A stretch of DNA of 64,000 nt, taken from contig CAWIQJ010000001.1 in the NCBI GenBank assembly GCA_963838235.1, forward strand, positions 310,001-374,000. Direction: 5' to 3'. The notes beneath the pieces were generated by a model that saw only the letters and a program-made list of their open reading frames with translations, was not told the DNA's origin and did no database searches. The stretch is from JAFECT01 sp963838235 (GTDB taxonomy: Bacteria > Pseudomonadota > Alphaproteobacteria > Caulobacterales > Caulobacteraceae). This document shows, in pieces, positions 9,849 through 17,601 of the stretch; position 1 is the first letter of the stretch; every line of letters starts with the position of its first letter. The translations under genes and the position numbers were made by a program.

Positions 9849-10529
9849 ATGGCTGACCCCTTCGTCGTGGTGTTTGCGGTCTTTCCGGACCTGACCCAGC
9901 TCGATTTCACCGGGCCGTATGAGGTGCTGTCGCGCCTGCCGAAATCGCGCACGATCGTTGCGTCGGAGCCGGGCGGCCTGATCGTGTCCGAGCGCGGGCT
10001 CGCGTTCGAGACCACGCGCCTGGCCGAGATCGACCGCTGCGACCTGATCTGCGTCCCCGGCGGCCCGGGCGTGACGCCCACCATGGGCGAGGCGATGTTC
10101 CTGTCGGAGCTGAAGCGCCTGGCCGGGGGGGCGCAGTACGTCACCTCGGTCTGCACCGGCGCGCTGCTCCTGGGCGCCGCCGGCTTGTTGCAAGGCAAGC
10201 GTGCGACCACCCACTGGGCCTATCGCGACCTGCTGCCGCTGTTCGGCGCGGTGCGGACCGACGCGCGGGTGGTGCGCGACGGGAACCTCTTCACCGGCGG
10301 CGGCGTGACCGCGGGCATCGACTTCGGCCTCACCGTCGCCGCCGAGATCGCGGGCGAGCCGGTCGCGCAGTCGATCCAGCTGATGATCGAATACGACCCC
10401 GCGCCGCCGTTTGACGCCGGATCGCCGGAGACGGCGCCGCCGGCGGTGCTTGAACGGTTCAACACGGCGCTGGCGGACAATCTGGCGGCGCGCCGCGAAG
10501 CGGCTGAGCGCGCGGCTGGGCGGCTCTAG
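9849..10529 (+). CDS. DJ-1/PfpI family protein, isonitrile hydratase-like
   Basis: A 226-residue class I glutamine-amidotransferase-like protein. The nucleophile elbow is VTSVCTGALLLGAAGLLQGK followed by RATTHWA, the pattern of the InhA (isonitrile hydratase) subgroup. An N-terminal strand FVVVFAVFPDLTQLDFTGPYE carries the conserved Asp, and GGPGVTPTM matches the family loop. The Cys in VCTGA is the predicted nucleophile. The ATG at 9849 is used; an upstream in-frame start adds a non-conserved extension. It stands alone between two repeats, so context gives no pathway. Members act on isonitriles or as glyoxalases or chaperones; the exact substrate is not determined. Confidence 0.85.
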   Translation: MADPFVVVFAVFPDLTQLDFTGPYEVLSRLPKSRTIVASEPGGLIVSERGLAFETTRLAEIDRCDLICVPGGPGVTPTMGEAMFLSELKRLAGGAQYVTSVCTGALLLGAAGLLQGKRATTHWAYRDLLPLFGAVRTDARVVRDGNLFTGGGVTAGIDFGLTVAAEIAGEPVAQSIQLMIEYDPAPPFDAGSPETAPPAVLERFNTALADNLAARREAAERAAGRL

Positions 10530-10530
10530 A

Positions 10531-10734
10531 TCCTCCCCCGAAAAGCGGCAGCGATCGGGGGAGGGGGACCGCGTGCGGAGCACGTGGTGGAGGGGGCGGC
10601 TGCAGGCACGACGGGAAATTCAGCGTCGGCTGCGCCGCCGTAGGATGAGAATTGCAGTTGCGCGGTAGCTTCCCCCTCCACCATGCGCGCTGCGCATGGT
10701 CCCCTCCCCCGTTCGCTGCCGCTCACGGTGGAGG
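10531..10734. repeat. Composite intergenic repeat, copy 4
   Basis: Left half CCTCCCCCGAAAAGCGG with GGGGGAGGGGGACCG, a GCGTGC/GCACGT-type hairpin and GTGGAGGGGG; right half CCCCCTCCACCATGCGCGC / GCGCATGG with CCTCCCCCGTTCGC. The centre is about 80 bp. It lies between convergent genes (DJ-1 and nadC) and may act as a bidirectional barrier. Confidence 0.75.
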
Positions 10735-10736
10735 TT

Positions 10737-11579
10737 CTAAACGTCCAGTCCAATATCCAGCGCGGGCGCGGAGTGCGTCAACGCGCCGACCGAGATGGCG
10801 TCGACGCCCGTTTCGGCGATGGTGCGGACGGTGGCGAGCGTTACCCCGCCGGACGCTTCGAGGGCGACCTTGCCGCCGGCGAGACCGACCGCGGTCCGCA
10901 AGTCCTCGACCGAAAAGTTGTCCAGCAGCACCACGTCGGGCTTCGCCGCGAGCGCTTCGCGCAGCTGATCGAGGGTGTCGACCTCGACCTCCAACTTCAT
11001 CAGCCAGCCGTGCGCCGCCCGCGCCCGCTCCACCGCACGCGCGACCCCGCCGCAGACGGCGATGTGGTTGTCCTTGATCAGGATGGCGTCATCGAGGCCG
11101 AAGCGGTGGTTTACCCCGCCGCCGCAGCGCACCGCGTACTTCTCCAGCGCGCGCAGGCCGGGCGTGGTCTTGCGCGTGTCGACGATCTTCGCCCGCGTCC
11201 CCTCGACCGCGTGTACGAAGGCGCGGGTGAGCGTCGCGACGCCGGACAGGTGCTGCAGCAGGTTCAGCGCCGTGCGCTCGGCCGCCAGCAGGGCGCGCGC
11301 GTCGCCGTTGATGCGGGCGAGCACGTCGCCGGCTTCAACGTCGGCGCCGTCGTGGACGAGCGCTTCGAACGTCGCGTCGGGATCGAGCAGTCGCACCACG
11401 ATGCGCGCGCAGTCGAGCCCCGCGATGCAGCCCGCCTTGCGTGCAACGAACGCAGCCGTCATCCGTGCGCCATCGGGAATGCACGCGGCGCAGGTGACAT
11501 CCCCCGCGCGACCAAGGTCCTCGGCCAGAGCAGCGCGCACGACAGGTTCGATGAGGCTGTCGGGGAGGGGAGCGATCAT
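10737..11579 (-). CDS. nadC: Nicotinate-nucleotide pyrophosphorylase (carboxylating), QPRTase
   Basis: NadC converts quinolinate and PRPP to nicotinate mononucleotide, the last step of the de novo quinolinate pathway. The 280-residue chain shows the N-terminal AEDLGRAGDVTC, the RKTTPGLRALEKYAV substrate loop (Arg and Lys contacting quinolinate), GGGVNHRFGLDDAILIKDNH, and the PRPP-side EVEVDTLDQLREAL, LLDNFS and EASGGVTL. The ATG (11577-11579) overlaps the nadB stop as ATGA, so its translation is coupled to nadB. It is the last gene of the nadA-M50-nadB-nadC operon. Confidence 0.96.
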   Translation of the reverse strand: MIAPLPDSLIEPVVRAALAEDLGRAGDVTCAACIPDGARMTAAFVARKAGCIAGLDCARIVVRLLDPDATFEALVHDGADVEAGDVLARINGDARALLAAERTALNLLQHLSGVATLTRAFVHAVEGTRAKIVDTRKTTPGLRALEKYAVRCGGGVNHRFGLDDAILIKDNHIAVCGGVARAVERARAAHGWLMKLEVEVDTLDQLREALAAKPDVVLLDNFSVEDLRTAVGLAGGKVALEASGGVTLATVRTIAETGVDAISVGALTHSAPALDIGLDV

Positions 11580-13093
11580 TCGGCCGCGAGGGCTGCGGCC
11601 GGTGCGGCGATGGTCTGGATGCTGCGGCTTGCGTCGGCGGCGGTGCGTGGGAAGTCGGTGCGGTAGTGGCCGCCGCGGCTTTCTTCGCGGGCCAGGGCGG
11701 CGACGGCGACCAGGCGCGCGGTGACCAGCGGCAGGGCGCGACCGTGCTGGGCTTCCAGGTCGTCGATCAGATGCAACAGGCGCGTCAGGCCCTCGGCGTC
11801 GCGCACGACGCCGGCGTCGCGGCTCATGGCGTCGCGCAGACGGGCCAGGGCGTCCGGCGGCAGGTCGGGCGCGGGCGTCGCCGGCAGGATCGGAGACGTC
11901 GTATGACGCGCCTCCCTCGCCAGGCGTCCGGCCGCGGCGCCGAAGGCGGCGGCTTCCAGCAGCGAGTTGGACGCCAGGCGGTTGGCGCCGTGGACGCCGG
12001 TGGAGGCGCACTCGCCGACCGCGTAGAGGCCCTGCAGCGCCGTGCGGCCGTCCGCGTCGGCAGACACCCCGCCCATGTGGTAGTGCGCGGCGGGCGCCAC
12101 CGGGATCGGCGCCGTGCGCGGATCGACGCCCGCGGCCATACAGGCGGCGAACACCGCCGGGAATTGCTCGGGAAACGCCGCGCCCACGGCCTGGGGCGCA
12201 TCGAGGAAGGCGCCGCGGCCGGCGACGACCTCGGCGTGGACAGCGCGCGCCACCACGTCGCGCGGGGCGAGCTCCAGGCGCGGGTCGACATCGTGCATGA
12301 AGCGCCGGCCGTCGCGATTGACGAGCGTCGCGCCTTCACCGCGCAGGGCTTCGGTGGCGAGCGGGGCGGGATCGCGGCCGACATCGACGGCGGTGGGATG
12401 GAACTGCACGAACTCCGCGTCGGCGATGGTCGCGCCGGCCAGCGCCGCCAGCGCCAAGCCTTCGCCGCGCACCTCGGCGGGATTGGTGGTGACGGCATAG
12501 AGGCCGCCGAGGCCGCCGGTCGCGAGGATGACCGACGTCGCAACGACTTCGAACGAAGCGCCGGCTTGTTCGACGATCGCGCCGCAAACCCGGCCATTGA
12601 GGTCGAGCAACAGGGCGCGCGCGCGGGCGTGCTCCAGCACGGCGATGCGCGGCTCACGGCGCACGGCGCGGATGACGGCGTACATGATCGCGGCGCCCGC
12701 CTGGTCGCCCTTGACGCGTGCGATGCGCGGACGCGAGTGCGCGGCTTCGAGACTCTGGGCGAAACGGCCCTGGGCGTCGCGATCGAAGGGCGCGCCCAGC
12801 GCCGCCAGCGCCTCGACCGTAGCGGCGGCCTGGGCGGTCAGCTTGCGTACCGCGTCGGCATCGACCAGCCCGGCGCCGGCGGCCTCGGTGTCGCGTGCGT
12901 GCAGTTCGGAAGAATCGTCGGCTGCGAGCGCGGCGGCGATGCCGCCTTGGGCCCAGGACGACGAACAGGCTTCGCCCAGCGCGCCCGGCGAGACGACCAG
13001 AACCTCGCGGGGCGCTGCGGCGAGCGCGGCGGACAGGCCGGCCAGGCCGGCGCCGAGAACGAGGGGGCCGTCGATGACCCGGCGGACTGTCAA
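11576..13093 (-). CDS. nadB: L-aspartate oxidase
   Basis: NadB oxidises L-aspartate to iminoaspartate, the substrate of NadA, using FAD. The 505-residue protein shows the FAD dinucleotide fold VLGAGLAGLSAALAA, the SSWAQGGIAAAL loop, ATGGLGGLYAVTTNP, EFVQFHPTAV, HYHMGGVSADADGRTALQGLYAVGECASTG split across the active site and RLASNSLLEA. A helical C-terminal domain follows. The likely start is a TTG at 13091-13093 that overlaps the stop codon of the preceding M50 gene; no ATG precedes the FAD motif. It is coupled on both sides by overlaps. Confidence 0.95.
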   Translation of the reverse strand: MTVRRVIDGPLVLGAGLAGLSAALAAAPREVLVVSPGALGEACSSSWAQGGIAAALAADDSSELHARDTEAAGAGLVDADAVRKLTAQAAATVEALAALGAPFDRDAQGRFAQSLEAAHSRPRIARVKGDQAGAAIMYAVIRAVRREPRIAVLEHARARALLLDLNGRVCGAIVEQAGASFEVVATSVILATGGLGGLYAVTTNPAEVRGEGLALAALAGATIADAEFVQFHPTAVDVGRDPAPLATEALRGEGATLVNRDGRRFMHDVDPRLELAPRDVVARAVHAEVVAGRGAFLDAPQAVGAAFPEQFPAVFAACMAAGVDPRTAPIPVAPAAHYHMGGVSADADGRTALQGLYAVGECASTGVHGANRLASNSLLEAAAFGAAAGRLAREARHTTSPILPATPAPDLPPDALARLRDAMSRDAGVVRDAEGLTRLLHLIDDLEAQHGRALPLVTARLVAVAALAREESRGGHYRTDFPRTAADASRSIQTIAAPAAALAAE

Positions 13094-13926
13094 ATGTTCA
13101 CCAGGACGCGCAGCACCGCCAGCGGATCGCTGGCGTAGCCCATCAGGGCGATCACGCCCCACATCACCGCGCCGCACAGGGCGATGGCGATGACGTAGAG
13201 GGCGAGGCTGTAGGCGAACTCGCCGCCGGTCAGTTTCAGGGCGAAGGGCCGGATGACGCCGGAGCGGAGCATGCCGACGACGCCGATGAGGATGAAGATC
13301 GCGAAGATGTAGCGCGTGGTCCACAGCGCCCAGGCCGCCGCCGCGGCGCCGACCGCGATGACCGCGCCGCGCTCGACCCACGGATGCAGGCGCGCGAGCG
13401 CCGGACCCAGCGCCTTGGACCCGTCGAGCGGCGGGGCGGGCAGCAGGTTTATGAGATTGATGGTGGCGATGACAAAGGCGCCCTGGAGCCAGAACGGGTC
13501 GTGGCCCCAGATCGCGGCGGCGAAGAACGGCAGGCTGGCGAGCAGGCCGAACACCGGTCCCGCGAGCGCGATGATCACGCCCTTGAACTCGGTGGGCGGC
13601 GGGATGCGCGGATAGGCGGCGCCGCCGACGAAGGGCACGATGCGGATACGGCCGGGGCCGCAGCCGAAGGCGTTGATCGCCAGCACGTGGCCGTACTCGT
13701 GCACGAACACGCCGACGATGGCGGCGAGCGCCCACAGCCAACCCGCCTGCCAGGCCAGCAGCGCCGCCAGCAGCAGGGTCGAGACGAGGTTCCAGATCAG
13801 CGACGGACCCTGGTCGGCCACCTTCGGCGGCGTGGCGGCGGCCGCGGCTACGGGCTCGATGGGCGCGGGCGTCGCGCCATCGCGCGCGCCCCAGGGGCCC
13901 GGGTTTGCTTCGGCGTCGTCGCTCAT
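13090..13926 (-). CDS. M50 family (site-2-like) intramembrane metalloprotease inside the nad operon
   Basis: A 278-residue membrane protein with a Pro/Ala-rich cytoplasmic N-terminus (1-40) and about six hydrophobic segments. The zinc motif HEYGH is in the second segment (near residue 76), and the third ligand region is NLLPAPPLDGSKAL, the N-x-x-P-x-x-P-x-D-G form typical of M50 peptidases. The ATG overlaps the nadA stop as ATGA, and its own stop overlaps the nadB start, so it is embedded within the NAD operon. Family knowledge suggests regulated intramembrane proteolysis; a role in NAD metabolism is only implied by position. No PDZ domain is visible. Confidence 0.85.
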   Translation of the reverse strand: MSDDAEANPGPWGARDGATPAPIEPVAAAAATPPKVADQGPSLIWNLVSTLLLAALLAWQAGWLWALAAIVGVFVHEYGHVLAINAFGCGPGRIRIVPFVGGAAYPRIPPPTEFKGVIIALAGPVFGLLASLPFFAAAIWGHDPFWLQGAFVIATINLINLLPAPPLDGSKALGPALARLHPWVERGAVIAVGAAAAAWALWTTRYIFAIFILIGVVGMLRSGVIRPFALKLTGGEFAYSLALYVIAIALCGAVMWGVIALMGYASDPLAVLRVLVNI

Positions 13927-15011
13927 GAAATCAGGTCCACGTCGACGTGGTGACGCGCCTTGACCAGGTCGTAGCGCGCCGGCGTCGCAGGCTTGGGCAG
14001 GTCGATCATGCGCTGCACCGCTGAGCGGGCGCGTTCGGAGACCACAGGATCGAGGGTCACCTCATAGGTCCCGTCGCGCAGGCTCGTGTAGATGTTTTCC
14101 AAGGTGATGCGCTTCATGTGCGGGCACAGGTTGCACGGCCGCACGAACTCGGTCTCCGGCGACTCGCAGGCGACATTGTCGGCCATGGAGCATTCGGTGA
14201 TCAGCACCACCCGGCGCGGCTTGTGCCTGGCCACATAGTCGCTCATCGCCGCGGTCGAGCCAGCGAAGTCGGAGACCTCGATCACCTCGGTCGGGCATTC
14301 CGGGTGCGCCAGCACCAGGGCGTCGGGCCAGGCGGCCTTCATCTCGAGGATGTCTTCGGCGGTGAAGCGCTCGTGCACCTCGCAGCGGCCCTTCCAGGCG
14401 ACGATGCCGACCTCGGTCTGGCGCGCCACGTTGCGGGCGAGGAATTCGTCGGGGATCAGGATCACCCGGTCGGTTCCCCATTCGCGGGCGATATGCTCGA
14501 CCGCCTGCACCGCGTTGGCGCAGGTGCAGCAGATGTCGGTCTCGGCCTTCACCTCGGCGGTGGTGTTCACATAGGTCACCACCGGCAGGCCGGGGTAGCG
14601 CTGCTTGATCAGGCGAACGTCGTCGCCGGTGATCGAGGCGGCCAGCGAACAGCCCGCGCGCAGGTCGGGGATCAGCACCGTCTTGTCGGGGCAGAGCACC
14701 TTCGACGTCTCGGCCATGAAGTGCACGCCGGCCTGGACGATCACCTTGGCGTCCGAGGTCTGCGCCTCGCGCGCCAGGCCGAGGCTGTCGCCGACATAGT
14801 CGCCGACGCCGTGGAAGATCTCCGGCGTCATGTAGTTGTGCGCCAGGATGACGGCGTTCTTCTCGCGCTTCAGGCGGTTGATCTCGGCGATCAGCGGGGC
14901 GTGGGCGCGCCACTCGATGGGCGTGACCTTGTCCTTCACCTTCGCCCAGACGGGCGCGGTCTCAGTTTCGATCTCCGGGGTAAAGGCCCGGGCCGTCGAT
15001 CCGTCGGCCAT
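13923..15011 (-). CDS. nadA: Quinolinate synthase A
   Basis: NadA condenses iminoaspartate with dihydroxyacetone phosphate to quinolinate using a [4Fe-4S] cluster. The 362-residue chain shows ILAHNYMTPEI, GDSLGLAREA, VHFMAETSKVLCPDK (first cluster Cys), CTCANAVQAV (second), HPECPTEV, TECSMADNV and CNLCPHMKRITLENI (third region). The ATG at 15011 is chosen because TAGGAG lies 5 nt upstream; an open extension beyond it would run through the operator dyads. It starts the operon nadA-M50-nadB-nadC and is preceded by two near-identical palindromes. Confidence 0.96.
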   Translation of the reverse strand: MADGSTARAFTPEIETETAPVWAKVKDKVTPIEWRAHAPLIAEINRLKREKNAVILAHNYMTPEIFHGVGDYVGDSLGLAREAQTSDAKVIVQAGVHFMAETSKVLCPDKTVLIPDLRAGCSLAASITGDDVRLIKQRYPGLPVVTYVNTTAEVKAETDICCTCANAVQAVEHIAREWGTDRVILIPDEFLARNVARQTEVGIVAWKGRCEVHERFTAEDILEMKAAWPDALVLAHPECPTEVIEVSDFAGSTAAMSDYVARHKPRRVVLITECSMADNVACESPETEFVRPCNLCPHMKRITLENIYTSLRDGTYEVTLDPVVSERARSAVQRMIDLPKPATPARYDLVKARHHVDVDLIS

Positions 15012-15022
15012 CTCCACTCCTA

Positions 15023-15103
15023 TATGCTCAAACTGAGCATAATGAGGGTCCGAAAAACCGCCGGTCCGACTGGGCCGGCGACTTATGCTAGAACTGAGCA
15101 TAA
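15023..15103 (-). promoter_or_regulatory. Paired operator palindromes upstream of nadA
   Basis: The first site (15023-15041) is a perfect dyad, TATGCTCA - AAC - TGAGCATA. The second (15083-15103) is TTATGCT - seven bases - AGCATAA with the same core. Their centres are 61 bp apart, and they lie 12 and 72 bp upstream of the nadA start. Two matching dyads before a NAD-synthesis operon are what one expects for a NAD repressor; alphaproteobacteria use NadQ or NrtR for this. No such regulator gene is present in the window, so naming the protein is inference. Confidence 0.75.
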
Positions 15104-15176
15104 CCTGCGGATAAGATAGTCCATAGACCCTGCGTCTCAACCCCCTACGGGCCCCTAAAGATCACGTTTTGTGACG

Positions 15177-15330
15177 CTCCTCCCCCGATCGCGGCAGCGA
15201 GCGGGGGAGGGGGACCACGAAGTGGTGGAGGGGGAAACTAAGCGCCCGCCCGCCCGACGCGCCTACGGTTTGCCCCCACCACCGCCTGCGGCGGTCCCCC
15301 TCCCCCGTCTCTCCGAGCCGGGTGAGGAGA
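15177..15330. repeat. Composite intergenic repeat, copy 5
   Basis: Same family as copies 1-4: CTCCTCCCCCGATCGCGG left palindrome, GGGGGAGGGGGACCAC with a CCAC/GTGG hairpin, GTGGAGGGGG, a short centre, then CCCCCACCACCGCC/GGCGGTCCCCC in inverse order. It separates the divergent nadA and UPF0178 genes and sits upstream of the latter. Confidence 0.75.
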
Positions 15331-15369
15331 TGCTTGGCGCCCGACCCGGGCGCCGTTAGGCCTCGCCCC

Positions 15370-15825
15370 ATGACCACGCTTTTCATCGACGCCGACGCCT
15401 GCCCGGTGAAGGACGAGGCGTACAAGGTGGCGCGCCGCTACGGTCTGCCGGTGAAGGTGGTGGCCAACGCCTTCCTGATCGTTCCGGCCGAGCCGCTGAT
15501 CGAGCGCGTCATCGTCGAGGCCGGCCCAGACATCGCCGACGACTGGATCGCCGAACGCGCCGGGCCGGGCGACGTGGTGGTCACCGCCGACATTCCCCTG
15601 GCCTCGCGCTGCCTGAAGAACGGGGCCCAGGCGATCGGGCCGGGCGGCCGGGCGTTCACGCCGGACTCCATCGGCGCGGCCCTGGCCGGGCGCGAGGTGG
15701 GCGAGCACCTGCGCTCCATGGGGGTGGTCACCTCGGGCCCGAAGCCGTTCGCCGCGGCGGACCGCTCGCGCTTCCTGCAGGCCCTGGACGAGGCGGTGAA
15801 CCGCGCGCGACGATTACCGCGATGA
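15370..15825 (+). CDS. UPF0178 (YaiI/YqxD) family protein
   Basis: A 151-residue protein of the DUF188 family. Diagnostic features are IDADACPVKDEAYKVA at the N-terminus, DDWIAERAGPGDVVVTADIPLA in the centre and GRAFTPDSIGAALAGREV near the C-terminus. The fold resembles PIN-like nucleases, with the Asp residues of DADACP and TADIPLA clustered, but no activity has been assigned. The ATG at 15370 directly precedes the conserved TTLFIDADA. Its stop overlaps the arfB start as ATGA, so the two are co-expressed. Confidence 0.9.
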   Translation: MTTLFIDADACPVKDEAYKVARRYGLPVKVVANAFLIVPAEPLIERVIVEAGPDIADDWIAERAGPGDVVVTADIPLASRCLKNGAQAIGPGGRAFTPDSIGAALAGREVGEHLRSMGVVTSGPKPFAAADRSRFLQALDEAVNRARRLPR

Positions 15826-16241
15826 TTCCGATCACCGACACCCTGGCCATCGAGGACGACGAGATCGTCGAAAAGGCGGCCCGCGCCCAGGGCCCCGGCG
15901 GTCAGCATGTGAACAAGACCTCGACGGCGATCGAGCTGCGCTTCGATGTGCGCAATTCACCGTCGCTGCCGGAAGATGTGAAGGCGCGGTTGGAAAAGCT
16001 GTCCGGTTCGCGCCTGACGCTCGAGGGCGTCCTGGTGCTGTTCGCCCAGGGTTCGCGCTCGCAGGAAATGAACCGCCAGGACGCGCGGGAGCGGCTGGTC
16101 GACCTGATCCGCCGCGCGACGGAAGTCCCGAAGCCGCGCAAAAAGACCAGGCCGACCTACAGCTCGAAATTGAAACGCCTCGAAGGCAAGGCGCGCCGGT
16201 CCGGCGTGAAGTCGCGACGCGGGAAACCGGCGATGGACTAG
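15822..16241 (+). CDS. arfB: Alternative ribosome-rescue factor ArfB (peptidyl-tRNA hydrolase)
   Basis: A 139-residue release-factor-like protein. The GGQ motif is in AQGPGGQHVNKTSTAIELRF (around residue 27) and hydrolyses peptidyl-tRNA on stalled ribosomes. The basic C-terminal tail (KPRKKTRPTYSSKLKRLEGK then KARRSGVKSRRGK) is the mRNA-channel probe typical of ArfB/ICT1. The start ATG overlaps the UPF0178 stop. A single short palindrome of the composite-repeat family follows the stop and may terminate transcription. Confidence 0.93.
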   Translation: MIPITDTLAIEDDEIVEKAARAQGPGGQHVNKTSTAIELRFDVRNSPSLPEDVKARLEKLSGSRLTLEGVLVLFAQGSRSQEMNRQDARERLVDLIRRATEVPKPRKKTRPTYSSKLKRLEGKARRSGVKSRRGKPAMD

Positions 16242-16247
16242 GGCGCG

Positions 16248-16283
16248 CTCTCCTCCCCCGCGCGGGACGCGCGGGGGAGGAGG
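16248..16283. repeat. Solo half-element of the composite repeat, copy 6
   Basis: A single palindrome, CTCCTCCCCCGCGCGG then ACGCGCGGGGGAGGAG, without the second half or spacer. It follows the arfB stop by a few bases and would form a stable hairpin, so it may work as a terminator. Confidence 0.7.
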
Positions 16284-16299
16284 ATGGCGCTAACCCGCC

Positions 16300-16307
16300 T
16301 TAACCAT
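16300..16307 (+). promoter_or_regulatory. Possible CtrA half-site upstream of the second wall hydrolase
   Basis: TTAACCAT matches the CtrA half-site known in Caulobacter; a CTAA tetramer lies 6 bp upstream, one base off the usual 7-bp spacing. It is 153 bp before the hydrolase start. A match this short occurs by chance often, so confidence is low. Confidence 0.2.
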
Positions 16308-16459
16308 TGCGCGTTGCGCCGGCGACCATTGCGGATTGTTAAGAGGTTTTCCGCCACGAAGGCGTCTAGAAGTGCGGTTACGGCTTGGATGCGGACCGCC
16401 GGCGCCTATGTATCGCGCCCTCCCAAACGGACGTTCCGAGCGGAAACGATAGACAGGAC

Positions 16460-17593
16460 ATGGGCTTGACCAGGCTCGTAACAAGCATGCGCACCCTGCG
16501 CGGCGTGATCGCCGCGTCGACAGCGCTCGTCCTTCTGGGCGCGGCGGTGGCGGCCTGGGCGTGGCCCGGTCATGCGGCCAAGCTGGGCATCGAGCGTCTG
16601 GTCGCCGAGACCCACGGCGACCTGTCCGAGACTTCCCTGCGCACCGTGACGGCGGGCATGACGCCGGCCGACCTCGCCATCGCGCGCCGTCACGATCCGT
16701 TCGTGAAGACGCCGCCCGCGGGCGGGACCGATCTCGCCAGCTTCGACATCTTGGGCCGCCCCAACCTCGGCTTCGACCCCGCCTCGGCGGACGAGGCGAT
16801 GCGCATCAACGCGCTCTTGCCTGCCAACGCCGCCGCGATGGAACCGGCCAAGCCGTTCGTTCTCGCCGCCGGCACGGTCGAACGCGCGCGCGCCGAACGC
16901 TGTCTGACCCAGGCGGTCTATTACGAAGCGGCGCTGGAGCCGCGCGAAGGCCAGGAAGGCGTGGCGCAGGTCGTGCTCAACCGCATGCGCAGCCCGACCT
17001 TCCCCAATACGGTCTGCGGCGTGGTGTTCCAGGGCTGCCAGTTCTCGTTCATCTGCGACGGCTCGATGGCCAAGACGCCGGTCGCCTGGGCGTGGAAGCG
17101 TGCGCAGGACGTCGCCGATCACGCCCTGAACGGCTATGTCGCGACCCAGGTCGGCACGGCGACGCACTATCATGCCGACTACGTCATGCCCGACTGGAGC
17201 GCCCAGCGCGTGAAGCTGACCCAGATCGGCAAGCACATCTTCTACCGCTGGCGCGGCAACGCGGGCGACATCTCCGCCTTCGTGCAGCGCTATGCCGGCG
17301 CCGAGCCCGCAATCCAGGAAGCGAAGTACCAGGTGAACCGCTTCGCGCCGTCGGCGGCGACAACGACCTTCGCGGAACTGAAGGCCGCGACCAAGCTCGT
17401 CACCACCGACAGCGGCGGTACGCGCGTGCAAACCGTGCTCGCCGGCGAAACCATGGCCGGCCGCAAACGGCCGGACAAAGACCAGGTCGCCAAGATCAAC
17501 GCGTCGCTGGCGAATTACGAACGCTCGCTGAGCCCGGCGCCGACGCCGATCACCGTGCCCGCGCCGACCGAGAGCGGCGGCAGCTCAGACTAG
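16460..17593 (+). CDS. Cell wall hydrolase, Hydrolase_2 (SleB-like) family, paralogue
   Basis: A 377-residue protein with an N-terminal hydrophobic export or anchor segment (RTLRGVIAASTALVLLGAAV) and a Hydrolase_2 domain (about 145-265): CLTQAVYYEAALEP, EGVAQVVLNRMRSPTFP, TVCGVVFQGCQFSFICDGSM, ATHYHADYVMPDW and GKHIFYRW. It shares the layout of the gene at 8568, including an IARRHDPF/IAQRHDPY motif before the domain, but lacks the Ala/Pro-rich tail; its tail carries a TVLAGETMAGRKRP segment. The ATG at 16460 is preferred to one at 16385, which would add a polar stretch before the membrane segment. Likely acts on peptidoglycan in the periplasm. Confidence 0.85.
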   Translation: MGLTRLVTSMRTLRGVIAASTALVLLGAAVAAWAWPGHAAKLGIERLVAETHGDLSETSLRTVTAGMTPADLAIARRHDPFVKTPPAGGTDLASFDILGRPNLGFDPASADEAMRINALLPANAAAMEPAKPFVLAAGTVERARAERCLTQAVYYEAALEPREGQEGVAQVVLNRMRSPTFPNTVCGVVFQGCQFSFICDGSMAKTPVAWAWKRAQDVADHALNGYVATQVGTATHYHADYVMPDWSAQRVKLTQIGKHIFYRWRGNAGDISAFVQRYAGAEPAIQEAKYQVNRFAPSAATTTFAELKAATKLVTTDSGGTRVQTVLAGETMAGRKRPDKDQVAKINASLANYERSLSPAPTPITVPAPTESGGSSD

Positions 17594-17601
17594 GGCGACG
17601 C

